Shown: one piece after another, positions 49,564 to 60,564 of the stretch
Position numbering within the stretch: position 1 is the stretch's first letter
Layout of the letters: each line of letters starts with the position of its first letter
DNA from: Sorghum bicolor
Lineage: Eukaryota; Streptophyta; Magnoliopsida; Poales; Poaceae
Direction: 5' to 3'
Assembly (NCBI RefSeq): GCF_000003195.3
Contig: NC_012871.2
Coordinates: forward strand, 19,846,658-19,910,657
DNA length: 64,000 bases
The notes under the pieces: generated by a model
Databases searched by the model: none
The model's input: only the letters and a program-made list of their open reading frames with translations
What the model was told of the DNA's origin: nothing
Made by a program: the position numbers and the translations under genes

Positions 49564-51071
49564 AGTTGACGGTCCTTAAGTACTAAATTTAACCATCAAC
49601 TAAACATGGAAAAGGATCAATATGCACCAAACATCTAGAATTAGGATTTTATCTGACAAGAATTCCATGAGCTTTGGTGTTTGTCTATTTCTGCAGGGAG
49701 TTATCAGAAAATATGGAGAGAAGGCCCACATGTCATGTTTACAACGAGATAATTACGTGCCGCGTAATTTTCCTTAATCTAGAAGAGTCCAGAAGCCGCG
49801 GGAACGAACCGGAGACCGGACGGGCTCGGGGGCAGGGCGCCCGCCCTCCCCCCTTGGGCGCCCACCCTAGCCTCGGGGACAATCACAATCAACTTTGCAG
49901 ATTATGCTCCACCGACCTAAAGGATCAAGGAAAACCGTGCGATCAATGTCGGTTTGATCCGACGACCCAAATTCACTTGAAAGGACTATATAATCAAGGC
50001 CTCTCCACCCTAGGGGGAGAGAGGAGAAATCATTATCAAAGGTAGCCATCAAAGTTAGGGTTTTAGAACTTCTCTCCCACAGAGAATTAGAATTAGCTAC
50101 TCCCTAATCCTTCAAGTTTAGAGGATTGATTAGATAGAATTAGAGAAGTAGAGCACAACGCTGTGGATTCGGATCTTCGTTAATAAAGATTGGTATTATT
50201 TCATATCTTTCTCTATTAATTTATTCTAATTGCATTATGTCTCTATGTATTATGTTCTTAGTTTGCTCTAGTTCTATATTTGATATAGTTATGATTGATA
50301 ATGAGTTTATGTATAAGTTTGCAAAGCGCTTAGCTCTTAACACGTGGGAGTTAAGTGGTAGATCACATGTAGGCGTGGTGCTTAGATGTTATTTACCTGC
50401 AAATGTATCCTATTGGCCGGGTCGTGTGGTAGTTCGCGATAGTGACAGCTTCGTTGATTCTTATATAGTCCACCCTCCGTTGATAGGACAGGCAGAATTT
50501 GTATTGCGGAGTAAGTCTTGCGATGCTCTGATTTACTTTAGCAATGTTTTTTATACATGAATGAAGAGTCTTTTATGCTATATATGATCTTGTAGATAAC
50601 TAGAGTAGATTGTGACTTAGTAGATAGTAGATAACTTAGAATCCATTCTCTAGCTAATCCGACGTCACCTTACATATATGAGGAGTAGTCTATTTTCTAA
50701 TCGCTGTGTTATTTACCCATGAGCTTATAATTCATTATCATTATTATTATGGCTTACCCCCTGCCGAAGTAAGTGACTGTGTGACGAGTTCCTCATTAGT
50801 AATCATGTTCTTGCAAGTTTATCTCTAGTCTATGCCTTGATAGATTTTATCCTTATCTTTATCTCCATTGTTCTCTTAGGCAAAATTATAAATAACGATA
50901 GCTGGAATACTTACCTGGTGAAATGCTACAATGAGGTGTTTTATCTGTACGCTTGCGGATAGAATAGATTATTTTCTAGAGAGCCTCCATATTTATAAAT
51001 ACCTTTGTACACTCTGGCACCATGCTGGGGATGACAACCTAGTATCCAAGTGGTGTTAGTAAGTGTCAACA
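49564..51071 (+). repeat. element D 5' LTR
   Basis: The GC-box pair is at 49835-49846 and 49856-49867. A TATA (ACTATATAAT) lies near 49985-49994. It ends AAGTGTCAACA before the primer site. Confidence 0.92.
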
Positions 51072-51079
51072 AGCATTTC

Positions 51080-51098
51080 TGGCGCCGTTGCCGGAGAA
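51080..51098 (+). other. primer-binding site of element D
   Basis: TGGCGCCGTTGCCGGAGAA, eight bases after the LTR, one base different from the B site. Confidence 0.8.
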
Positions 51099-51390
51099 CA
51101 AAAGGGAAACACATAGAAAGAAGAAGACGGTAAGGAAAGTCAGGAAGTCAAACAAGGTTATTCACATAAAATATTAGACTAGACTATAGAGAAATAATTG
51201 CATAAAACAACTACTAAGTGAGAAATCATAACAAGGCACCTCTGCTTTGGTAGGTTCACCCTGTTGTTTTTCTATGTTTATATTTTTATACAAGTTATAT
51301 CAGGATTGACTTTGGTACATTCAACTCTTCATCATTAGAACCAAAGCAATCAAGAAAGAAAGAAGAAGCTAGCTACCAACTGCTGAAGCT

Positions 51391-52665
51391 ATGGCACAGA
51401 AGACCCTATGAGAAATCTCTGCTCCAAGCCTCGAGAACATTCCAACTGGTCCAAGATTTGCAGTAGAAGAAGGAGCACCCGAGTTTGAGCTCAAGTCAAG
51501 CCTCATCAATTTTGTACAAGCTACACAATTCAGTGGAAAGGCACATGAAGATGCCAGTGCACACTTGCATAATTTCTTAGAGATTGGAAGCACAATCCAC
51601 ATCAACGAAGTCGACAAAGACGTCATACTGCTTCGCCTTTTTCCATTCTCACTAGAAGGGAAAGCAAGAAAGTGGTTCTACATTCATCAAGATAACATCA
51701 ACAACTGGACGAACTTGTCAGATGCCTTTCTATCAAAGTTTTTCCCAATTGGCAAGACAACTGCCTTAAGAGGAAATATTATCAGTTTCCAACAGCAGAA
51801 GACAGAAACCATTCCAGAAGCATGGAAGCGTTTTCAAGGATACATATCAGATTGTCCTCATCATGGAATGGCCACATGGTTACTTATGCAGACCTTCTAC
51901 CATGGATTAACCCAGAAGGCTCGTGAGTGCCTAGATGCATGTGCTAAGGGATCATTCTTGGAGCTTACAATTGGAAAAGCAGAGATACTTTTGGATAATA
52001 TAGCAGAAAACCAAAGCTGGTTCCAAGATAAAGCTCAACAATGTCATCAAACTGAAGAAATACCAAAAGAAGTAAATGCATTATCAACCAAGATGGAAAA
52101 TTTGCTCCATTGGATTGACCAGAGGGCCAAGTTCAAAGAAGATCAAAGGGCCATTGAGACAACATACAAATATCAACCTATCTCAAGTCAACCCAATAGC
52201 AAAGGTAAGAATTCAGGTAATACTTTCAAGCAACTTTCATTAAAAGAGATAATTGCTCAACAAACCAAAACTAATGATGAAGTTAAACAAAGGCTAGAAA
52301 CAAATGAATCATCTCTAAAAGACATACACAATAAAATGGATTTTCTATTAACTGCCTTTGATGAGCAAAACACTCTTAATAAAAGGGTAGAGCTTAAATT
52401 AATAAAGCTTGCTGCTGCGTTGCCTGTTGCCACTAACATTGAGCAGGTAAAGAACATAACTACTAGAAGAAGCAAAGCCACCAGGGATCCCCCATACCCA
52501 AAAGAGAAACAAAGAACATCAGAACCAGTGCAACCAACAGCGATAGAAGAAGAAAGCCCAGTTGAAGTAGAAGATCTACTACAACCACCAAGAACTGGAG
52601 AAATGAGGAAAGATTTTTACGACACCAACTATTTGCCATTTCCCAGAAGAAACAGAGGACTGTAG
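51391..52665 (+). pseudogene. element D gag with early in-frame stop
   Basis: The expected ATG is at 51391, followed seven codons later by TGA (51409-51411). Beyond it the frame is open to 52665. The gag core matches element B: FELKSSLINFVQATQFSGKA, ILLRLFPFSLEGKARKWFY, WLLMQTFYHGLTQKARECLD. There is no CCHC knuckle, unlike B. The stop at 52665 (TAG) is followed in frame by more of the usual gag-protease linker (NIPLLDAIQVPTYTKYIRDF). Confidence 0.82.
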
Positions 52666-52835
52666 TCGGATGAGCAGTTTGGTAAGTTCGTAGAGGTCAT
52701 TCAGAAATTATATGTCAACATTCCTCTGCTTGATGCCATACAGGTACCTACATATACAAAGTACATCAGAGATTTTCTTAACAAAAAGAGACCACTGCCA
52801 CCACTGAGGTTATCAAGCTGACAGATGAATGTAGT

Positions 52836-53348
52836 GTGGCCATCCTCAACAAACCACCAAGGAAGAAGAAGGATCCAGGATGTCCCACCATTGACTGCTC
52901 GATCAGAAACCAACACTTCAACAATGCACTTTGTGATCTCGGAGCAAGTGTCAGTGTGATGCCAGCATCAGTCTATGAGAAGCTTGTGCATACGACCCTA
53001 GAACCAACGTCAATATGTCTACAATTAGCAGATCAATCAGTTCGACACCCGTTGGGTATCGCCGAAAACATTCCAGTCAGGATAAGAGATTTCCTTGTGC
53101 CAGTAGACTTTGTGGTACTGGACATGAGTCCTGACTCAAAAGTACCCATCATCCTTGGAAGGCCATTTCTGAGCACTGCCAATGCCCACATTGATGTCGG
53201 GAAGGGAGAAATCAAGTTCAACATAAACGGACAAGAAGAACACTTCACATTCAAGCCCAGACCAGAGAGAGACTCTACAGTGAAGGAAGTTCATAAAGAA
53301 GAACCACTGGAGACACCATCTCTAGAGGAAGGTAATTCAGAAGATTAA
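52836..53348 (+). CDS. element D aspartic protease
   Basis: Retropepsin-like domain in its own frame, offset from gag by a frame change near 52800. Active site NALCDLGASVSVMPASVYEK, later PIILGRPFLSTANAHID. CDLGAS is the common Athila-lineage form. The frame opens a little upstream of the first Met (linker VIKLTDECSVAILNKPPRKK). It would be fused to gag in an intact element. The polypurine-like AGCTTGGGGGAC follows at 53364. Confidence 0.8.
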   Translation: MAILNKPPRKKKDPGCPTIDCSIRNQHFNNALCDLGASVSVMPASVYEKLVHTTLEPTSICLQLADQSVRHPLGIAENIPVRIRDFLVPVDFVVLDMSPDSKVPIILGRPFLSTANAHIDVGKGEIKFNINGQEEHFTFKPRPERDSTVKEVHKEEPLETPSLEEGNSED

Positions 53349-54243
53349 AAAGATTTGGAGGTCCAGCTTGGGGGACCTAAAAATCCCAAACCCTCGCCGG
53401 GAGGTAAATCGGTATTTATCCGCATCATTAATTCTCTCATATTTAATTCTTGCATTAGTCATATTTATTCATAGAATTATAATAATCAAAAGCCCCATAT
53501 AAATAATATTTATGGTGTGTGACAACCCATATTTATTAATTATTGTGGAGGCACAAAAATATTTTTCATTATCATTTCAAATAAGTTTCAATTCTCATAG
53601 ATTTTTCTGCATTATATTTAATTATAGCAACCTTCTAGAAGCATGACCCACACTCCTTGGGTCCCACATGTCATACACCACACCTCACATACATCCCATC
53701 ATGTTATTTGATCCACCAACATATCTCCACTCACCAGCACTTTTCCGCCGACAAACCACCACCCATGAACTATTATTCTGCGTAAGAACCAAGCAAAGGA
53801 GGGAGTAGAGAAAAGACAGTCAGGATGGCCACCAAAGGTGGGCGCCTGCCCACCTACAGGGGGCGCCCGCCCTGTCCCCTTTTCCTCCTATAAATTGCCA
53901 CTTCCTGCCTCCAACCTCTTCACACAAGCATTCCTAGAAACCACGCAAGTTTTAGTTTCCAGAGAAGGAGCTCTTGTAGTGAAGAGAGAAGGAGAGTAGA
54001 GAGGAAGAGAAGAGTGGAAGATAGGTTGGTAGTCTTTGAGTGAGAGAGTAAGGTTCACCTAGTAAGTAGTGATCCCGTTGTCCAAAGCGGAAGTAAAAGT
54101 TGTTTAGGGGGAGGTGCTGCCAAAATAAAAACTTGTCTTGAACGACTAACCCCTGGACTACTGACATTTCGGACAGCTCACCACTAACATTTTTCTCTCA
54201 CACATTTTCCACTAGTTGTGTGTGTGTCAACAATTGTCTACAG
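53349..54243 (+). other. element D inter-ORF region with promoter-like segment
   Basis: Non-coding. It holds the GC-box pair at 53840-53851 and 53861-53872 (21 bp apart) and a TATA box (CCTATAAATTG) at 53887-53897, about 350 bp upstream of the next ORF. It looks like a second, internal promoter for that ORF. Confidence 0.55.
53840..53897 (+). promoter_or_regulatory. internal promoter-like module of element D
   Basis: GGGCGCCTGCCC and GGGCGCCCGCCC start 21 bp apart, followed 17 bp later by TATAAAT. The same pair occurs in this element's LTR promoters. Initiation downstream would give a transcript starting with the ORF at 54244. Confidence 0.55.
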
Positions 54244-55640
54244 GATGTTCAAGAAGGTGAAGAACGCAGGGAAGGTCCTCAAGAAAATAGGTACAAGGAG
54301 TTCATCTCGACACTCCTCGAACCAGTCAGAGATGAGCGTCGACATGACACCCCCGCAAGCTCCGTCATCTTCATCTGATCCACAAGTCAAGGTCCTCCTC
54401 AAGATAGGAGGCCTTGGACTAAAGACCCGCAGGGAAAAGGAAGTTTACCAGCAGCTAAAGAATAAGGATTTCATTCACACCCCCACTCTTGATCCTATCT
54501 TGCTACAAGAAACAGGACATTATGTTGTCTTGGAGAGAATTGAGCGACCATCTCGGTTTCTCTTCAAGATGCATCTTGGACATTGACTCCGATTTACCCA
54601 ATTTTGAGAGACACCAGTTCTGGAGAGAGATATCTAGAGATGAGTTTTATAGCCAAGCCCGAACCAGCGACATGGAACACCTCACTCTTAGGATGTTCCA
54701 CAAATGGCTCAGGTACAATCTTTTCCATCGTGATGATATTAGAAAAGTAAGAATAGGAGATTTACAATCTATATGCTGCTATAAATAAAGTACCCACTTC
54801 ACCTGTTACACTTTTGGTTTCTCATTGGCTTAGTATACCTAGTCTTCTAGGACCTATCGGTTGTACTTCACTCATCACTCGTCTAGCCTCTAATCTTAAT
54901 TTGCTAGAAAACACATCATTGGAATTCATTGATGAATTACGAATTTATCATGGCTATGACACATTTAGGCAAGCTTGGATGTTGAAAAAAGAAGGGAACG
55001 TAATGTATATGTTATACGATAATAAAGGCAAGATTCGGTTACCTAACCCGAACCTTGGCCTCTATGTTGTTCAAAATTATTTGATTGAGATTGTAGTGAC
55101 ACCGATAAACCAGAGAGCTCCACAACGAGTGGCATCTGAAAGGATGACCACCCATCGAGAACACACTTGGTATGGAGCTGATCCCGGGCCAGAAGAAGCA
55201 GCACACCTGCATTATTGTGACTACAACCCCCGAGTCCTTCGGGACCCATGGGTTCGACATTCTCAACCACAAGAGCCAAAACAGGAGACATGGCCGGAGA
55301 GCCAAGATCACTAGTGGACAAACCCACCGTTCCATACGGGCAGGCACTCCACTGATCCATATGGAGCTTCAGGGTCCAGACCTCCGCCCCAATTCGATGC
55401 AGGACGGTACTCTGACGCCTCTTATACTTTCACGAATGACTACTACCAAGAGGCCGGCGCCTTCTGCACCCGTACCGACAACACCCTCCTCGACATCTAG
55501 AATACGCAAGCGAAACATGGACGACTCCTGGAACAACAACAAAAGTGGAACCAGGACCACGCCAACTGAGGCAAGACACCACGACAATGAACGACAATAT
55601 CACCACCATGATGCGATTCTGGAACATCGGGTAAGACCGA
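54244..55640 (+). pseudogene. ATHILA ORF-1-like protein in the env position, frameshifted
   Basis: A third ORF found downstream of pol in Athila-like elements. It opens MFKKVKNAGKVLKKIG. Family-like features recur across frames: KDFIHTPTLDPILLQETG, then after a frameshift near 54570 FERHQFWREISRDEFYSQAR and LRMFHKWLRYNLFHRDD, then after a second shift near 54785 VSHWLSIPSLLGPIGCTS and NPNLGLYVVQNYLIEI. At least two frameshifts and later stops break it. Beyond about 55315 it is Gln/His/Pro-rich and decayed. No signal peptide or membrane anchor is seen in what remains. The match is from memory of the family, so function is not claimed. Confidence 0.62.
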
Positions 55641-57175
55641 CAACCACATCCAGCTTGGGGGAGTTCCTCCCCGTTTTATCAGGTAAGTTTTTATTTGCTT
55701 TTCTTATTTATTCTTTTCTGTTTTAGTGTTTTATTTATCTTAAGGCAAAAAAAACTTAGAAAACTCAATAAATATTTTCTTGCTTTAATTTACTCCATTC
55801 TATAAACATGAAAACAAAATAAAAAGAGTGTGTAGATAAGTGTGCTTTATTTATCTGCTAAGTGTTAATCTCTAGAAAAAATAAAAAGACCAAAAAAATA
55901 CATGATGGAAATGATGAATAGTTGCTCTGTTTGCTTACTTTCAAGTACCTAGCTTTTATATTAGAGTTCTTCCAGGAATTACTAAAACTAAAATTACTAT
56001 CTGTGGGGAGCATAAAACTAAAGTCTAAGTAAGAGAAGGACATGATATAAAGTTTGAGCTGCTATTTATCTTGTTCCTACTACACTGAGTTCTGGAGATT
56101 TATTTTGAAAACTTGCAAATCACATGATGAGTTCCTAGCATGACAAAATTCCTACCACAACCTTACTTGCTATAACATCTTTTGTTACTTATATTTACAT
56201 TGAGTTTGATCGAGTTGTGTAGACCCTTAGGAGCTTTTCATGTGGTTAAATTAAGATATTCACTTGCACACATCTACTACACCATCCACCACCATTCATT
56301 AAAATTGCTAAAAATATTATCATTCGCTGTCCCGAGTGTTGTTATTCTCTCTCTCCAAAAAGATTCAATGCAGAAGAGACATGAGTTATGCAAAAATATG
56401 CGAGGAAATAAAAAGGGGCAAGTGCCCGAAACCTCGAAAAAGAAAGAAAACGAGTGAGACGAGAGGTAAAAATGGACAAGTATCCGGAGTAGAATTAGGG
56501 GTACAATAATGCCCACCTGAGCGAAAAAAATGGACAGGTGTCCGGTAGTAGAATTAGGGGTATTTTCTACCGACCTGAAAAAAAGAAGAGATAGCCCATG
56601 TTCTCCCAAAGCAAAGATCAAAGAAGAGGAGAGATAGCAATATGAGGAGCAATGAGAAGTAAGTTTTATCATCACTTATACATTTTTACCATCACTATCA
56701 TTTACTCCACCACACATGCACATCTTAATTTAATTATATGCTGAGTTCCTTTGGATCCATGGCTCGATTAGACAACATATGTATGAGCTATTTTCACACC
56801 TATGAGCTCCACTTAAATATTCCATTAGCTATAGGTAGGTGACATCTTTGTAAGGATCCACAAATACCACATATAAAGAGACTAGAGAGAATCATAGCTG
56901 GGAACTCAGAGCATTATTTTTGAAAACTTATGAAAAACCCAGAACAAAGGTGAAGTATAAACAGGAGGAATAGTGCTTGACTTAACTATTTTGTCTTTCG
57001 ATTACTTAAGACTTAAGTGCAGGTACTAAGCTCCATAACACTTCACTCTAATCACAAAGAATTTTTATGTGAAAGCATGTGTGCCTGTCAGGAAAGAAAA
57101 CATCGAAACAACTCCTGACCCATCTGAGTTTAGCTATTTGCTCAGGGACGAGCAAAGGGTAAGCTTGGGGGAGTT
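55641..57175 (+). other. element D 3' non-coding region
   Basis: Polypurine-like copies lie at 55652-55663 and, abutting the 3' LTR, 57162-57175. The block 56400-56580 shares a GAGACGAGAGGTAAAAATGG segment and its surroundings with A and B. It contains an internal near-duplication (ATGGACAAGTATCCGG... and ATGGACAGGTGTCCGG...). Confidence 0.65.
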
Positions 57176-58682
57176 TGTTGACGGTCCTTAAGTACTAAAT
57201 TTAACCATCAACTAAACATGGAAAAGGATCAATATGCACCAAACATCTAGAATTAGGGTTTTATCTGACAAGAATTCCACGAGCTTTGGTGTTTGTCTAT
57301 TTCTACAGGGGGTTATCAGAAAATATGGAGAGAAGGCCCACATGCCATGTTTACAACGAGATAATTACGTGTCGCATAATTTTCCTTAATCAAGAAGAGT
57401 CCAGAAGCCACGGGAACGAATGGGAGGCCGTATGGGCTCGGGGGCAGGGCGCCCACCCTCCCCCTTGGGCGCCCACCCTGGCCTCGGGGCCAATCACAAT
57501 CAACTTCGCGGAGTATGCTCCACCGACCTAAAGGATCAAGGAAAACCGTGCGATCAATGTCGGTTTGATCCGACGACCCAAATTCACTTGAAAGGACTAT
57601 ATAATCAAGGCCTCTCCACCCCAGGGGGAGAGAGGAGAAATCATTATCAGAGGTAGCCATCAAAGTTAGGGTTTTAGAGTTTCTCTCCCACAGAGAATTA
57701 GAATTAGCTACTCCCTAATCCTTCAAGTTTAGAGGATTGATTAGATAGAATTAGAGAAGTAGAGCACAACGCTGTGGATTCGGATCTTCGTTAATAAAGA
57801 TTGGTATTATTTCATATCTTTCTCTACTACTTTATTCTAATTGCATTATGTCTCTATTTATTATGTTCTTAGTTTGCTCTAGTTCTATAATTGATATAGT
57901 TATGATTGATAATGAGTTTATGTATAAGTTTGCAAAGCGCTTAGCTCTTAACACGTGGGAGTCAAGTGGTAGATCACATGTAGGCGTGGTACTTAGATGT
58001 TATTTACCTGCAAATGTATCCTATTGGCCGGGTCGTGTGGTAGTTCGCGATAGTGACAACTTCGTTGATTCTTATATAGTCCACCCTCCGTTGATAGGAT
58101 AGGCAGAATTTGTATTGCGGAGTAAGTCTTGCGATGCTCTGATTTACTTTAGCAATGTTCCTTATACATGAATGAAGAGTCTTTTATGCTATATATGATC
58201 TTGTAGATAACTAGAGTAGATTGTGACTTAGTAGATAGTAGATAACTTAGAATCCATTCTCTAGCTAATCCGACGTCACCTTACATATATGAGGAGTAGT
58301 CTATTTTTTAATCGCTATGTTATTTACCCATGAGCTTATAATTCATTATCATTATTATTATGGCTTACCCCCTGCCGAAGTAAGTGACTGTGTGACGAGT
58401 TCCTCATTAGTAATCATGTTCTTGCAAGTTTATCTCTAGTCTATGCCTTGATAGATTTTATCCTTATCTTTATCTCCATTGTTCTCTTAGGCAAAATTAC
58501 AAATAACGATACCTGGAATACTTACCTGGTGAAATGCTACAATGAGGTGTTTTATCTGTGCGCTTGCGGCTAGAATAGATTATTTTCTAGAGAGCCTCCA
58601 TATTTATAAATACCTTTGTACACTCTGGCACCATGCTGGAGATGACAACCTAGTATCCAAGTGGTGTTAGTAAGTGTCAACA
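57176..58682 (+). repeat. element D 3' LTR
   Basis: Starts TGTTGACGGTCCTTAAGTA. The GC-box pair is at 57447-57458 and 57467-57478 (20 bp apart). It ends AAGTGTCAACA followed by CTGCG. Confidence 0.92.
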
Positions 58683-58990
58683 CTGCGCATCGAGCTTTTT
58701 ATAACAGCGGCTCCACCTCTACCACTTCCCGCGTTATGGGGAAGTGGGCGGATCTTGCGGCGGCCGCGGCGTTTCGGTTTTCAATGATTATCACAACTAA
58801 TTTGGTGGTTTTTCTGCCGGAGTAATGGTTTCCTTTCTTGGACCACACAATGAGCGGCTGCACAGTTACCAGGTGCACCTTTTTATACAAAAGCCTGAAA
58901 ATATGGCAGGATGCCCTGTCACATCTTACATTAATATGGCGATAGTATTTTTTCAAAAAAGATAAGAAGGATCTTTGGTCAGACAGATTT

Positions 58991-59236
58991 GATATGCTGG
59001 GGACTGCACCGACCACCGAGCATCATATGCTCGGGGACTGGTCGACTAGTTCGCTCATTGGACATGCTGGGGACTACACCGACCACTGAGCATTATATGC
59101 TCGGGGACTGGTCGACCAGTCTGCTCGTTTGATAGTTTGAGAGTTTACCGACCACTGAGCATGATATGCTTGGGGACTGGTCGACCAGGCTGCTTTACCA
59201 TAGACGAGCATGATATGCTCGGGGACTGGTAAATTC
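58991..59236 (+). repeat. 70-bp tandem repeats in the 3' region of the Tat element
   Basis: Units start at 58991, 59061 and 59131, with a partial one near 59200. Each contains GAGCATNATATGCTCGGGGA, whose core GAGCAT-N-ATATGCTC is palindromic, followed by CTGGTCGACCAG-like sequence. The third unit is more diverged. Confidence 0.85.
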
Positions 59237-59733
59237 AATTGTATAACTTCGGCTCGGTAATTTTAATTTTTTAGACCTTGCTACAAGGCTCATACTTCGC
59301 CTTCCAGCAAGCTCGGAGACTACATCGGTACGATGCATCTGGCGATGCATTTCAGTATCAGGTTTTCTATGTGGTTTTTCTCTTTAGAGCCTGGCACCAC
59401 ATGCCTACGTCACCTACTGCCAGGCTCGGGGACTAAGTGGGCACACTTCACCTTGCGATGAATATGCTTGCTTTTTGAAAGTCTGTACTTTTCAAAAAAG
59501 TAAAGTGGGCACACTTTATCAGAAAAGAAATCTTTTTTCTCAAGAGCACCATACATTCTTCGAACAACCGGCTTCTTCGATGTTGATGATGGTCAACTGA
59601 TTGTCAAGTTGGTCAAAATAAAGTGACAACTGTTCGGGTGACTTTCCTGGTTGTCAAAGATGTCAAGTCTTGCTGGTCGAAGAAGCTCAAGATGGCGTGT
59701 TGCATCATAATACATGGAGCTCGGAGACTAGCT

Positions 59734-60174
59734 GTGGGGGATATAAACCCCTATACCCTTACGGCTAGACTTGGGCCTGGAGGCTTGGCTCATTACGAGA
59801 CGAGTTCGAGGCTTGATCCGACTCTTCGGAGTTTCGCGCAAGGAAACAAGACGTGGAGATCAAGCAGGATTCTAGTACTATCTATGGCAATTGTAACTGA
59901 CTAGGATTAGTTTCCAGATCTGTAACCCTGCCCTCTGGACTATATAAGGAGAGGCAAGGGACCCTCCTAGACAATTAATCCCAACTCAACACAATACACA
60001 GCAATACAATCAGACGCAGGGCGTAGGTATTACGCCCACACGGCGGCCGAACCTGGAGAAAAACCTTGTCCGTGTCTTGCGTCACCATCAAGTTCGTAGC
60101 TTGCGCACCGTCTACCGATAAACTACTACCCTGGGCATACCCCAAGGTAGACTGCCGACCAGCTTTCGTCGACA
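59734..60174 (+). repeat. 3' LTR of the Tat element
   Basis: Starts TGTGGGGGATATAAACC after the purine-rich GAGCTCGGAGACTAGC and ends CGTCGACA. Promoter-like CTATATAAGG near 59940-59949. Confidence 0.85.
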
Positions 60175-60564
60175 GGGCGTCTCTAGGCAGGGGCCGCACG
60201 GTGTCCACCTCGAAGGGCTCCACAGCAGCGGATTTGACACTGGTAGAGCAGATCCAACGAGCGGTGTGGAGAGGCCAGGTCTGATGGGGGCGCGGTGTAG
60301 GACACCGGATCGGTGGTGTTGCGGTCTGGGGACGCCGAATCCGGTGTTGCACGGCACGCGGTGGCGCATGGGGATACACGGGGGGCTCCAAAGTGGGTTC
60401 ATCGGTGGGCTTTCATTTTTTATTTTTTTAAATAATTTTCAGAGGCGGGCAAAGCGACCGCCTCCGTTAATCTCCATTAACCGAGGCCTTCAATTGGAGA
60501 TGGTTGTAATGTCCGCCTCCAATAATCGATTATGCCTGTCTCTGAAAAGATTTGTGAAGTAGTG

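Larger units (their letters stand above)
49564..58682 (+). mobile_element. element D: Athila-like non-autonomous LTR retrotransposon
   Basis: LTRs lie at 49564-51071 and 57176-58682, with the first base of the left copy changed (A for T). TSD CTGCG is at 49559-49563 and 58683-58687. The primer site at 51080-51098 is the tRNA-Asp type. Content: broken gag, protease, an internal promoter-like segment and a broken ATHILA ORF-1-like ORF. There is no RT, RNase H or integrase. It inserted just upstream (antisense sense) of the Tat antisense ORF start. Confidence 0.93.
17196..60174 (+). mobile_element. Tat-lineage Gypsy LTR retrotransposon, decayed and multiply interrupted
   Basis: The LTRs at 17196-17656 and 59734-60174 share the same sequence except for about 25 bp missing from the 3' copy near 59877. 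Inner order is primer site, gag, protease, RT, RNase H, integrase (typical Gypsy), then an antisense ORF and 3' tandem repeats, a layout known for some Tat-lineage elements. Frameshifts and stops break gag and pol. Three later elements (A, C, D) interrupt the 3' half. The 5' LTR lacks the TGTGGGGG start seen in the 3' copy, and no target duplication is visible. Confidence 0.85.
16488..60564. mobile_element. non-autonomous CACTA element, host of the whole nest
   Basis: The left end reads TACTACACAAATCATTTTAC (16488). The right end, read in reverse from 60564, is CACTACTTCACAAATCTTTT. These are matching CACTA-type inverted termini, the left one with an initial C to T change. GC-rich subterminal blocks of the AGGCGGTTGCC / GAGGCGGG type lie at 16520-16725 and 60440-60535. 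Without the inserted Gypsy element it is about 1.1 kb, with no transposase. No clear 3-bp target duplication was found. The interior 17040-17195 is GC-rich and gene-like in composition. Confidence 0.65.
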
